Assembly (NCBI GenBank): GCA_029820945.1
Contig: JALGUJ010000030.1
Location: forward strand, 1-42,326
Length of the DNA stretch: 42,326 nt
Source: Candidatus Zipacnadia bacterium
Lineage (GTDB): Bacteria; Armatimonadota; Zipacnadia; Zipacnadales; UBA5352
Direction: 5' to 3'
The translations under genes and the position numbers were made by a program. Position 1 is the stretch's first letter, and each line of letters starts with the position of its first letter. The notes below the pieces were generated by a model, which ran no database searches, had not been told where the DNA came from, and saw only the letters and a list, made by a program, of their open reading frames with translations. Below are positions 15,605-22,741 of the stretch, in pieces.

Positions 15605-17764
15605 TTAGAAGAGCGTCTCGTACTGGACCTCGGCCTCGAGGTTGTCGTCAACGCCAACGCTCATCACGGGCGGCTCCTCGCGCGAGATCGTCAGGAGCAG
15701 GCGCCCTGAGTCTCCCGGCCAGCGCTTCTCGTAGGTCAGGTCAAGCAGCGAGGCCGGCGGGTCACCGCGCTTGGGGTAGGGGACGAAGTGCCCCGACAGG
15801 TACTCCAGCCAGACCTTGCCGCCGCCTTCGGCCTCCCCGCCATCGAGCCGCAGCTTGAAGAAGTGCTCCACGTCGGCCTCGGCGTCGATCCGTGGCATGA
15901 AGTAGCGGTAGCCCAGGTCCATGCTTACGCTGCCGAAGATCTCGCGTTGGAAGCCGAACTCGTAGACGTCCGAGAGCATGACTTCCTTGCCGCGCGGGTC
16001 CAGCGGATTGCGGATGTAGTCCAGCTTCAGCGAGCCGCCCAGGGCACTCATGGCGAAGCCCAGCGCACGCTCCGGATCCGGCCGGCCCGGGCGGTCCCTG
16101 TAGCCGGCGCGTATGCCCAGGTGCGACGGGTCGCCCGCGCGCAGCTCCAGACTCGTATTGGGCTCCGCCAGTGGCTTCATCTTCTTCTCGTCGTACTCGC
16201 TGTAGGTGGCGCTCAGGCCCAGCGTGTGCTCCTCGCCGACGATGACCTGGGCCATCATGGCGCTCTCGGCATCCACCTCCTGCGCCCCGTATGAGGTATA
16301 GCCGAAGCGCACGTCTACGTCGCGCTCGCTCTCGCGCGCGCGGCGCAGCTCGAGATGCCGAACGATCGCGGGCGGTCCCTCGATCTGCTGGCGCTCCGCG
16401 ATACTGCCGCTGAGGCTGGCGGTCTCGGACAGCGTCAGCACCGTCGCCACGTCACGGTCGAGTCTGGAAGGCCCGCCGGGGGTGTAGTGGTGCGTGTAGC
16501 CGGCCGCGACGTCGAGCGGCTCCACGGGGTCGAGCTGCAGCGCGATGTGCGAGACCCGGCCGGTCTCTTCCCCCTCTACCTCATCCCGCACCTGGGTCGC
16601 GCGGAAGCTCATGTGGCGCCCCAGGTCGATCTGCGGGCTCTCGATGCGCAGGCGCCGGGAGTGCTCGAAGTCCTCGCCGCTGGGCTTGACCATCTCGGTG
16701 CGCTCGAGCACGCCCGAACTCCCGGCGAAGTCCGCCGCGAGACGCAGGACACGCTGTTCCTCCACCTGGTCGCCCCGGATCGTCTCTGTGGATGTGTGCC
16801 CCAGGGTGGCGTCGTGCCCCAACAGCCGCATGGGCACCACGAAGCTCAGCACGCTCTTCTGGTCGCGGCGCTCGTCCCGGATCTTGGTCTCTTCCACGAA
16901 GCTCGCCTGGGCCCCCCGGTGCACCAGGTCCAGCGGAACGACGAAGGTCGTCTTCCGGTCGATCTGCTCGTGCGCGTCGGTGGTCTTCTCGTACAGGTGG
17001 TGCTCACCGGAGAGCGTCCCGCCCGTGACCGCGAAGGGCGCGACCAGGTCGAGCCGCCGCTCCTCATGACCGCGGCCCTCGACGAGCCGCTGCAGGTAGT
17101 CGTAGTGCGCCAGGCCCTCCCCACCCGAAAGCGCCATGGTCAGCGTCGCGTCGTAGCCGCTCTCCTGCAGGCGCCAGGCCGATTCCTGCGACTCCCTCTG
17201 CCTCAGCGCTGCGGCCAGGTGGGCGCCCCCGCCCAGTCCGGTGTCGAGGGTCATGCTCTGTACCAGCGTGCGCAGCTCGTCATCGCCGGCCACGTCCTCA
17301 ACCTCGACTGCGCGGGTCAGGGCGAGCACACCCTCCGTGCTGCCGCCGCCAAAGCCCTGGCGCAACTCCATGCCCGTGGTGGCCTTTCGCTCGAGCAGGT
17401 CGGAGAACACGTCGGTGAGGACCGTCTCATCGCGGGTGAAGCTCATGCTGGTGCCGGAGCCGAGGGTCAGCGTCGCCCCCGAATGCCAGGCCTGCGTGAG
17501 CCCAGTGTCGAAGACCAGGTTCGGGCGCTGGACCTCGCCCCGGGCGGAGGAGTGGTACAGGCGCACGCCCGACGGCAGGCGCAGATCGACCTCATACTCA
17601 CCGGTGCCCGGCATGAGGCCGCTTGCCGTGCCCTCGGAGCCATGGGGCGCAATGCTCTCCAGGAAGAACGCGTGCTCTCCCTCGTTGCCCTGGGCCCATC
17701 CGGCAGGCGGGCACAATACGACCGCAACCGTGGCTGCGGCTATGACGGTCGTCAGCCTAGTCAT
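15605..17764 (-). CDS. Large secreted beta-strand-rich, probably outer-membrane protein (719 aa)
   Basis: No named family recognised. ATG 17764 starts a signal peptide (TRLTTVIAAATVAVVLCPPAGWAQG); a GTG two codons upstream (17770) is possible, and neither has a clear ribosome site. The mature protein is almost entirely amphipathic beta strand with alternating charged and hydrophobic residues, many of them paired hairpins (for example RRLDLVAPFAVTGGTLSGE, GSVSMDLGYRYFMPRID). There are few cysteines, and the protein ends in YETLF, a C-terminal aromatic typical of substrates of the barrel assembly machinery. I infer an outer-membrane barrel of many strands. It has its own hairpin terminator and, 70-100 bases upstream, an ECF-type promoter that would tie it to envelope stress or a similar signal. 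Confidence 0.75.
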   Translation of the reverse strand: MTRLTTVIAAATVAVVLCPPAGWAQGNEGEHAFFLESIAPHGSEGTASGLMPGTGEYEVDLRLPSGVRLYHSSARGEVQRPNLVFDTGLTQAWHSGATLTLGSGTSMSFTRDETVLTDVFSDLLERKATTGMELRQGFGGGSTEGVLALTRAVEVEDVAGDDELRTLVQSMTLDTGLGGGAHLAAALRQRESQESAWRLQESGYDATLTMALSGGEGLAHYDYLQRLVEGRGHEERRLDLVAPFAVTGGTLSGEHHLYEKTTDAHEQIDRKTTFVVPLDLVHRGAQASFVEETKIRDERRDQKSVLSFVVPMRLLGHDATLGHTSTETIRGDQVEEQRVLRLAADFAGSSGVLERTEMVKPSGEDFEHSRRLRIESPQIDLGRHMSFRATQVRDEVEGEETGRVSHIALQLDPVEPLDVAAGYTHHYTPGGPSRLDRDVATVLTLSETASLSGSIAERQQIEGPPAIVRHLELRRARESERDVDVRFGYTSYGAQEVDAESAMMAQVIVGEEHTLGLSATYSEYDEKKMKPLAEPNTSLELRAGDPSHLGIRAGYRDRPGRPDPERALGFAMSALGGSLKLDYIRNPLDPRGKEVMLSDVYEFGFQREIFGSVSMDLGYRYFMPRIDAEADVEHFFKLRLDGGEAEGGGKVWLEYLSGHFVPYPKRGDPPASLLDLTYEKRWPGDSGRLLLTISREEPPVMSVGVDDNLEAEVQYETLF

Positions 17765-17833
17765 GGCCACCGTGAGAGCCGTCGATAAGAGCGCGTTCGG
17801 CGGTTCGACGGGATCTCCTCTGTGTGCCCTCTA

Positions 17834-17862
17834 GTAGACACGTGGGAGGCCGAAAAAGTTTC
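17834..17862 (-). promoter_or_regulatory. Probable ECF sigma promoter of the large barrel-like gene
   Basis: Minus strand: GAAACTT (17856-17862, continuing into TTTTC) as -35, 16-base spacer, and GTCTAC (17834-17839) as -10. This is close to the RpoE-type pattern GGAACTT-N16-GTCTAA. The start of transcription would be about 60-65 bases before the ATG. The run of five A/T pairs stands out in this GC-rich DNA. Confidence 0.5.
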
Positions 17863-18288
17863 ATCCTTCCTCGCCTCATGCGCCCATTAGGGGCCGTATC
17901 ACCTTGGCTGTGGGAGCCGAGTATCGCAGTCCGTGGCTCTTCAGCGCGATGCAAGATCCGATCCAACCCCGAATCTGGACCCCGACGCCGCCAACCCGGC
18001 GCGGCAAAGACCGGCCATCTCCACCTCCGGAGTCCTCCGGGCGCGCTCACGGCGGCCCGCATCCTGGCGCGACGGAGCCGCGCACCCCCCGCCAGGCAAG
18101 GCGCGTGCTCGAGCGCGGGGCCCGGCAGGTGACCGGGCCGGCGCTGCGGCGATCGCCGCCGGCACTCTCACCACGCTTCGGAGCCACGAATGTGCAGTGT
18201 GACAGGGCTACGTGGGCGGGCAGACGGGCGGGGCGAGCTAGTATGAGGCTCGCGAATCATATTGCTTGATAATAATGGTATAAGAGAC
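17863..18288. other. Non-coding divergent intergenic region
   Basis: No gene seen in these ~430 bases between the divergent barrel-like and hsp20 genes. It is rich in GC inverted repeats: a hairpin at 18119-18139 (GGCCCGG/CCGGGCC, seven-base loop) and a perfect 14-base palindrome GCGGCGATCGCCGC at 18146-18159. A sharply AT-rich tract at 18254-18285 precedes the hsp20 promoter and may act as an UP element. The palindrome could bind a dimeric regulator, but that is speculation. Confidence 0.4.
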
Positions 18289-18317
18289 TTGACATGCCCG
18301 GACTAATGTGCTATCAT
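18289..18317 (+). promoter_or_regulatory. Sigma-70-type promoter of hsp20
   Basis: Consensus -35 TTGACA (18289-18294), 17-base spacer and -10 TATCAT (18312-18317), with an AT-rich tract just upstream. The ATG is 46 bases after the -10 box. I do not see a CIRCE or HAIR operator overlapping it. Confidence 0.75.
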
Positions 18318-18363
18318 TCGGAGTGTAGGTAGACATGACTCGTCTCGATTGGAGGGAGCGCAG

Positions 18364-18813
18364 ATGTCTCTGATCCGCTGGCAACGCAGGCCACGCCTCA
18401 CCACGCCGTGGAGACGCGCCACGGACATCTTCGACGAGCTGGAGCGGCTTGTGAGCTGGCCGACCGAGTGGTCGGAGGAGGCCGAGTACGGTCCGGCGGT
18501 GGATGTCTATGAGACGGACGAGGAGGTTGTGCTCAAGGCTCACCTTCCCGGCGTGAAGAAGGACGACATCGACGTCAGCATCCAGGAGAACGCGCTGACC
18601 ATCCGTGCCGAGACCACGCGCGAGGAGGAAGTTGACGAGGACGGCTACTTCCGGCGCGAGTTGCGCTACGGCACCTGGGCGCGCAGGATCCCCCTGCCGG
18701 CCGATGTGGATGAGGAGCAGGTCTCCGCGAAGCTGAGCGACGGTGTCCTCGAGGTGCGCGCGAAGAAGTCTGAGAAGCCCGAGGAAGCGGGCAAGAAGAT
18801 CAGCATCGAGTAG
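18364..18813 (+). CDS. Hsp20/alpha-crystallin small heat-shock protein (149 aa)
   Basis: ATP-independent chaperone that holds unfolding proteins in the cytoplasm. The alpha-crystallin domain spans about residues 42-135: PAVDVYETDEEVVLKAHLPGV, then KDDIDVSIQENALTIRAE, the FRRELRYGTWARRIPLP segment and the final SDGVLEVRAKK strand. The C-terminal ISIE is a variant of the IxI oligomerisation motif. Length is normal. ATG 18364 has GGAGG at 18351-18355 with eight bases of spacing; the in-frame TTG at 18349 upstream of that site is rejected. It is monocistronic, with a strong housekeeping promoter and a 15-bp bidirectional terminator hairpin. Confidence 0.96.
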   Translation: MSLIRWQRRPRLTTPWRRATDIFDELERLVSWPTEWSEEAEYGPAVDVYETDEEVVLKAHLPGVKKDDIDVSIQENALTIRAETTREEEVDEDGYFRRELRYGTWARRIPLPADVDEEQVSAKLSDGVLEVRAKKSEKPEEAGKKISIE

Positions 18814-18838
18814 CGCGCAGTCGCAGGCGACACAGCCA

Positions 18839-18874
18839 CAGCGGCGCGACCCCGTGGGCGGGGTCGCGCCGCTG
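18839..18874. terminator. Bidirectional terminator hairpin between hsp20 and the creatininase-family gene
   Basis: Perfect 15-bp inverted repeat (18839-18853 with 18860-18874) around a six-base loop GTGGGC, placed between the convergent stops at 18813 and 18895. It is the longest perfect stem I found in the window. There is no T-tract on either side. Confidence 0.75.
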
Positions 18875-18894
18875 GTCGTATCCGGTGCAGCGCG

Positions 18895-19686
18895 TCAGTC
18901 CGACGCCGCCTCCATCGCCTCGATCAGCTCGACGAGGGCCGAGACGGTCTCCTCGGTCACCTGACGACCGATCTCGGCCGACGCCTTCTGCGGCTCACCC
19001 ATCACCCCCACCTTGATGGCCGGGTTCTGGCGCACCGCAGGCACCACCAGCTCGTGCTCCACGTTGCGCTCGCGGAGCTGGTAGGCGTCCTGGTCCTCGC
19101 GCATCATCTGCACGACCTCGGGCTCGTCGAGCACGTACTCGTCCCGCACCTGGTCCGGCCGCCAGTAGAGCAGCATCGACGTCTCCAGCCACCCGGAGTG
19201 GAAGTCGCCCTCCTCGAAGGCGCGTTGGCATGTGGGCGAGTTGATCCAGAACCGGAAGACCGCGATGGTGCGGTCATGGAACTGCGGGTTGTTGCGCAGG
19301 AACATCTCAGCCGCTTCCTGCGTTGCGCGGTCGTTCTCGCTCCCACCGTGTCCGAGCACGAGCACGATGTTCTGCAGGCCCTGCAGGCACAGCGAGTTGA
19401 GGATCTCCACGATCAACTGGGTGACCACATGCGGGCTGACGTTGATGGTCCCCGGCAGCTCGCCACCGGAGTAGGTGTAGGCCAGGGTCGGCGCCACGAA
19501 GCAGCCGGTCCGGTCGGCGGCGCGCCGGCTGATCTCCTCGCAGTTGTAGCAGTCCGTACGCAGCGGCAGATGGTAGCCGTGCTGCTCGGTGACGCCGAGC
19601 GGCACCAGGATCGTGCGCGTCCCCGCCTGCAGCGCGTCGCGCACCTCTCTGACGGTCATGTGCTCCCAGATCAGGGCCTCGGACAT
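18895..19686 (-). CDS. Creatininase-family amidohydrolase (263 aa)
   Basis: Metal-dependent amidohydrolase of the creatinine amidohydrolase family. Members act on creatinine, formamidopyrimidines and other cyclic amides; the substrate here is unknown. The di-metal motifs are present: LVPLGVTEQHGYHLPLRTD (Glu, His and Asp ligands), TYSGGELPGTI, LGHGGSEND, and DFHSGWLETSMLL, the HAGxxETS signature in slightly varied form. Length is normal. ATG 19686 has GGGGAGG with seven-base spacing, so the eight extra residues upstream are not used. It converges on hsp20 and diverges from the stalk protein, and is likely transcribed alone. Confidence 0.92.
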   Translation of the reverse strand: MSEALIWEHMTVREVRDALQAGTRTILVPLGVTEQHGYHLPLRTDCYNCEEISRRAADRTGCFVAPTLAYTYSGGELPGTINVSPHVVTQLIVEILNSLCLQGLQNIVLVLGHGGSENDRATQEAAEMFLRNNPQFHDRTIAVFRFWINSPTCQRAFEEGDFHSGWLETSMLLYWRPDQVRDEYVLDEPEVVQMMREDQDAYQLRERNVEHELVVPAVRQNPAIKVGVMGEPQKASAEIGRQVTEETVSALVELIEAMEAASD

Positions 19687-19860
19687 GGGCGGGCCTCCCC
19701 ACCATGACATTCAGTGGTTGATGCGACGCGAGGCACTTCGACGGGCCCCGCCTGAGACCTGCCGGCGGTGGGCGCGGGCCGAGCGCTGGAGGAGAACGGC
19801 CTGGGGGCGGCGAAGGTTGGTGATGAGGATACGCCACGCGAAACGATGACAGGGCGGTGC

Positions 19861-20610
19861 ATGGGAATGCGGAGGATAGCACTGGTGGTCGTGCTGATCG
19901 CGCTGATGGCGGGCGCCGTCAGCGCAGAGCAGTACATGTGGATCGACCGGGTCATGGAGAGCTGGCGGCTCCTGGTGCCGCTGAGGGGCATCTTCGAGGC
20001 CCTCGGCGCCCAGGTGGGCTGGGAAGACTCCACCCAGACGGTGACGGTGACCGCGCCGGCCATGAACATCGCAATGCGGATCAACTCGCCCAGCGCGATC
20101 GTCAACGGCGTCCCGACACAGATGGACGTGCCGCCGCGCATGGTCGCCGGGCGCACTCACGTGCCCTTCCGCTTCGTGGCGGAGCAACTGGGTGGGAAGG
20201 TCGATTACCAGGGCGATCGGATAGAGATGCCGACGGTCGGTCTGACGCTGCTCTTCCGCGGAGAGGCGACCGGCCCGACCGAGGAGTACCCGACGGCGAC
20301 GGGCCAGCTCAGCATCACGCAGCCGACCGCCGGCTCCACGATCGGCCCGCGCATCGAGGTCTACGGCACGGCGCCGGGCGGATCGCTGCTGGTGCTTGAG
20401 ACGGAGGTGCGGGCGCAGGACGACAACGAGCTCATCAAGGTTGTCCCCGGCATCCGCCACGATGTGCCGGCCAGCGGCAACTGGCACTTCGCGATCGCTG
20501 CGCCGGTCCTTCCGGCCAACATCTCAGAGCCACTCTACTACATCATCAAGGCGCACTATGAGACCGCCGGACATGTCTCGGAGGCTGTGAGCGTGAAGGT
20601 CTTCCGCTGA
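19861..20610 (+). CDS. Secreted stalk-domain protein with C-terminal Ig-like domain (249 aa)
   Basis: Residues 1-23 are a signal peptide (RRIALVVVLIALMAGAVSA). Residues ~28-125 are a copper-amine-oxidase N-terminal ('stalk') domain, seen in LLVPLRGIFEALGAQVGWE, the TVTVTA strand and THVPFRFVAEQLGGKVDY. This domain is a cell-surface module in Firmicutes and Armatimonadota and carries no oxidase activity. Residues 151-249 form a domain that reappears at the end of the next protein: from TEVRAQDD to VKVFR the two align without gaps over 69 residues, with 42 identities by my count. It resembles a Gmad2-type Ig-like fold (ITQPTAGSTI...GPRIEVYGTA). The start at 19861 or 19867 is set by the signal peptide; the ribosome site is weak. 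Confidence 0.85.
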   Translation: MGMRRIALVVVLIALMAGAVSAEQYMWIDRVMESWRLLVPLRGIFEALGAQVGWEDSTQTVTVTAPAMNIAMRINSPSAIVNGVPTQMDVPPRMVAGRTHVPFRFVAEQLGGKVDYQGDRIEMPTVGLTLLFRGEATGPTEEYPTATGQLSITQPTAGSTIGPRIEVYGTAPGGSLLVLETEVRAQDDNELIKVVPGIRHDVPASGNWHFAIAAPVLPANISEPLYYIIKAHYETAGHVSEAVSVKVFR

Positions 20611-20639
20611 GGCGCGCGGTCGAGCAGCGGCGCAGATTG

Positions 20640-20672
20640 GGGGCAGGGACCGGCGTCGCCGATCGCTGCCCC
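20640..20672 (+). terminator. Weak hairpin between the two shared-domain genes
   Basis: 7-bp stem (GGGGCAG/CTGCCCC) with a 19-base loop holding further short pairing, 30 bases after the stop at 20610. It could attenuate or end the first transcript, but the stem is short. Confidence 0.25.
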
Positions 20673-20713
20673 ACACACCCGCGGATTACTCGCATCCCGA
20701 TTGGGGCGTACCC

Positions 20714-22741
20714 ATGAACCGTAAGCTGATCGCGCCGGCGGCCGCAGCGATGCTGGTCGCGCTTGCAGCGCCCGCAGTCATGGCCGCAGAGGCACCGCCC
20801 CCGTTCTGGATCGCGGTCTCTGTTGGGGGGGCGGAGCTGGACGCCGGCCCCGATGCCCGGCCGCCGGCCCAGACGAACCAGCCTCTGGCCACCCTCGCGC
20901 CGGGCCAGACGGTGAACCTGAGGGCCAAGCTGGTCGGCGGACGCCGCGCCTACATGATGTGGCCCAACACCTACGCCAACATCGGTCCGAACACTACGGT
21001 CCAGACCCACGGCTTCGACCAGATGATCTACACCGTGCAGACCGAGGCGTTCTTCGGCCGCGGCGAGTGGACCGTGACGGACGAGAGCTACGCCTGGAAC
21101 ACCGGCGGGCAGGGCGCGCTCAGCCCCCTCGACGCGACGCAGGAGCGGGTCGCCTGGACCGCGCCGCCGCAGGCAGGCACCTTCACCATCACCGTCACGG
21201 GGCGGGCCGACTTCCATTTCGTGCGCCAAGCGCCGGGCGGACAGAGCGAGCAGGACGAGAGCAGTGGCGATGTCTCCCGCACCTTCACCATCGCCGTGAT
21301 GGGCCCGGCGGAGCCACAGACGGTGACGGCGGCGGAGGCCCTGCAGCATATCCTCGCCCGCTTCAGGAACCTCGGATCCGGCCCGGTCGAGGGCAGCGCC
21401 CCCACCTACGTGGGGTCGGCGGGCTTCTGGAACAACATGTACTCCGTGTTCACCGATACGCACGACGAGTACGTGTGCGGCGGGTGGCAGGGCAAGGTCC
21501 TGGAGATGCTCGACGCCATGCGCAACGGCACAGACACGGAGAAGGCGGTCTTCGACCACTACGACTACGGCCCGATTCAGGCCTACTACGGCGGCCACCA
21601 GGCCGTCGTCATCTACCCGAAGGGAAGCGACTGGCGCAAGACCGGGACGGTGCTCGACCCCTGGCCCAACCAGCGCCCCGAGACCTTCACCATGGCCCAG
21701 TGGGGGGATCGCTTCTGGTTCGGCGTCGGCCCCAGCTCCGTCTACGAAGGCCAGTACCCGCTGACCGGAGGGACGGACTACCCGAAGCCGCGCCTGAAGA
21801 TCCCGCCCGGCCACATGGCGATCCTCCGCCGGGTGCCCAAGGCCCAGCGCGAGCAGTACCTGGCGCTGACCAGCCAGCCCGCGCGCGACCAGTTCATCCA
21901 GAGCCTGCCGCCCTCGGTGACCGAGAGCACCGCGGTGGCGGTACACTCCCCGGTGAAGATGCTGATCACCGATGCCGTTGGGCGTCGCGTCGGGTGGCAG
22001 GACCGGCAGACCTTCGTCTATGAGATACCCGGCGCGGACGTGGACCTGTTCCCGGAGGAAGGCACCGACCACGGCATGGTGGCCCTGCTGCCTCTCGCCG
22101 AGTACCGGGTCCAGATCACCGGGGAGGCGCCGGGGACCTTCGGCTTCATGCGAGCGATGCCGGCGACGGTGACGTCCGCCCCTCTGACCGAGCAGCGCGA
22201 GATCCCGATCGATGCCGGTCAGGCATTCACCTGCCGGCTCTCACCCACGATGCCGGACGCCCCGCTCATGGGGGGCGACGGTACCATGATGGCGCTCGTG
22301 CCCATGCCCGTTGACGCCGTAGCCGGCGCCGCCACGGGCACCGCAACGACCACGGGAGGCCAGCCCGCCGGGCCCGTGGGCGGCACAACGCAGCCACGGC
22401 CGGTGACGGGCGGGGCGGCGCAGGGCGTGACGATCACCACGCCGCGCCCCGGCGACCACGTGGCCGGGCGGGTGACCGTCGCGGGCACCGGCAAGCCGGG
22501 CGCTCTGATCGTGGTCAGCACCGAGGTGCGCGCCCAGGATGACGACGAGCTGCTGCGCGACGTTCCCGGCTCGCGCCACAAGATCAACGATGATGGCACG
22601 TGGCAGGTCTGGGTCGCCGCGCCTGAGCTGCCCAAGAACATCATGGAGCCGCTGTACTATATCATTAAGGCGCACTGGGTGACGCCGGCCGAGCGGTCTG
22701 AGCCGGCACAGGTCAAGGTCTTCCGCGCCGAAGAGCCGTGA
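20714..22741 (+). CDS. Secreted protein with putative Cys-His-Asp (papain-like) domain and shared Ig-like C-terminus (675 aa)
   Basis: Signal peptide at 1-24 (LIAPAAAAMLVALAAPAVMA). Residues ~30-200 look like Ig/sandwich domains (TFTITVTGRADF). Residues ~210-330 hold Cys255 in YVCGGWQGKVLEML at the head of a helix, His295 in GGHQAVVIYP on a strand, and Asp315 in VLDPWPNQ. That order and spacing fit the catalytic triad of papain-like and transglutaminase-like enzymes, though no named family was recognised. A second middle region (HSPVKMLITDAVGRR, AEYRVQITGEAPG) resembles a lectin or Ig-like fold. A Thr/Gly-rich linker precedes residues 572-672, the same domain that ends the upstream protein. 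ATG 20714 has only a weak GGGG upstream. It lies in a co-directional cluster of four exported proteins. Confidence 0.8.
   Translation: MNRKLIAPAAAAMLVALAAPAVMAAEAPPPFWIAVSVGGAELDAGPDARPPAQTNQPLATLAPGQTVNLRAKLVGGRRAYMMWPNTYANIGPNTTVQTHGFDQMIYTVQTEAFFGRGEWTVTDESYAWNTGGQGALSPLDATQERVAWTAPPQAGTFTITVTGRADFHFVRQAPGGQSEQDESSGDVSRTFTIAVMGPAEPQTVTAAEALQHILARFRNLGSGPVEGSAPTYVGSAGFWNNMYSVFTDTHDEYVCGGWQGKVLEMLDAMRNGTDTEKAVFDHYDYGPIQAYYGGHQAVVIYPKGSDWRKTGTVLDPWPNQRPETFTMAQWGDRFWFGVGPSSVYEGQYPLTGGTDYPKPRLKIPPGHMAILRRVPKAQREQYLALTSQPARDQFIQSLPPSVTESTAVAVHSPVKMLITDAVGRRVGWQDRQTFVYEIPGADVDLFPEEGTDHGMVALLPLAEYRVQITGEAPGTFGFMRAMPATVTSAPLTEQREIPIDAGQAFTCRLSPTMPDAPLMGGDGTMMALVPMPVDAVAGAATGTATTTGGQPAGPVGGTTQPRPVTGGAAQGVTITTPRPGDHVAGRVTVAGTGKPGALIVVSTEVRAQDDDELLRDVPGSRHKINDDGTWQVWVAAPELPKNIMEPLYYIIKAHWVTPAERSEPAQVKVFRAEEP

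Noticed and set aside
17904..18269. Long plus-strand frame between the barrel-like gene and hsp20
   Set aside because: Pro/Arg/Ala-rich, no ribosome site, and it runs through the AT-rich tract just upstream of the hsp20 promoter; treated as non-coding.
19861..20610. Annotation as a copper amine oxidase
   Set aside because: Only the N-terminal stalk-type domain is present; the catalytic domain with its topaquinone tyrosine is absent.
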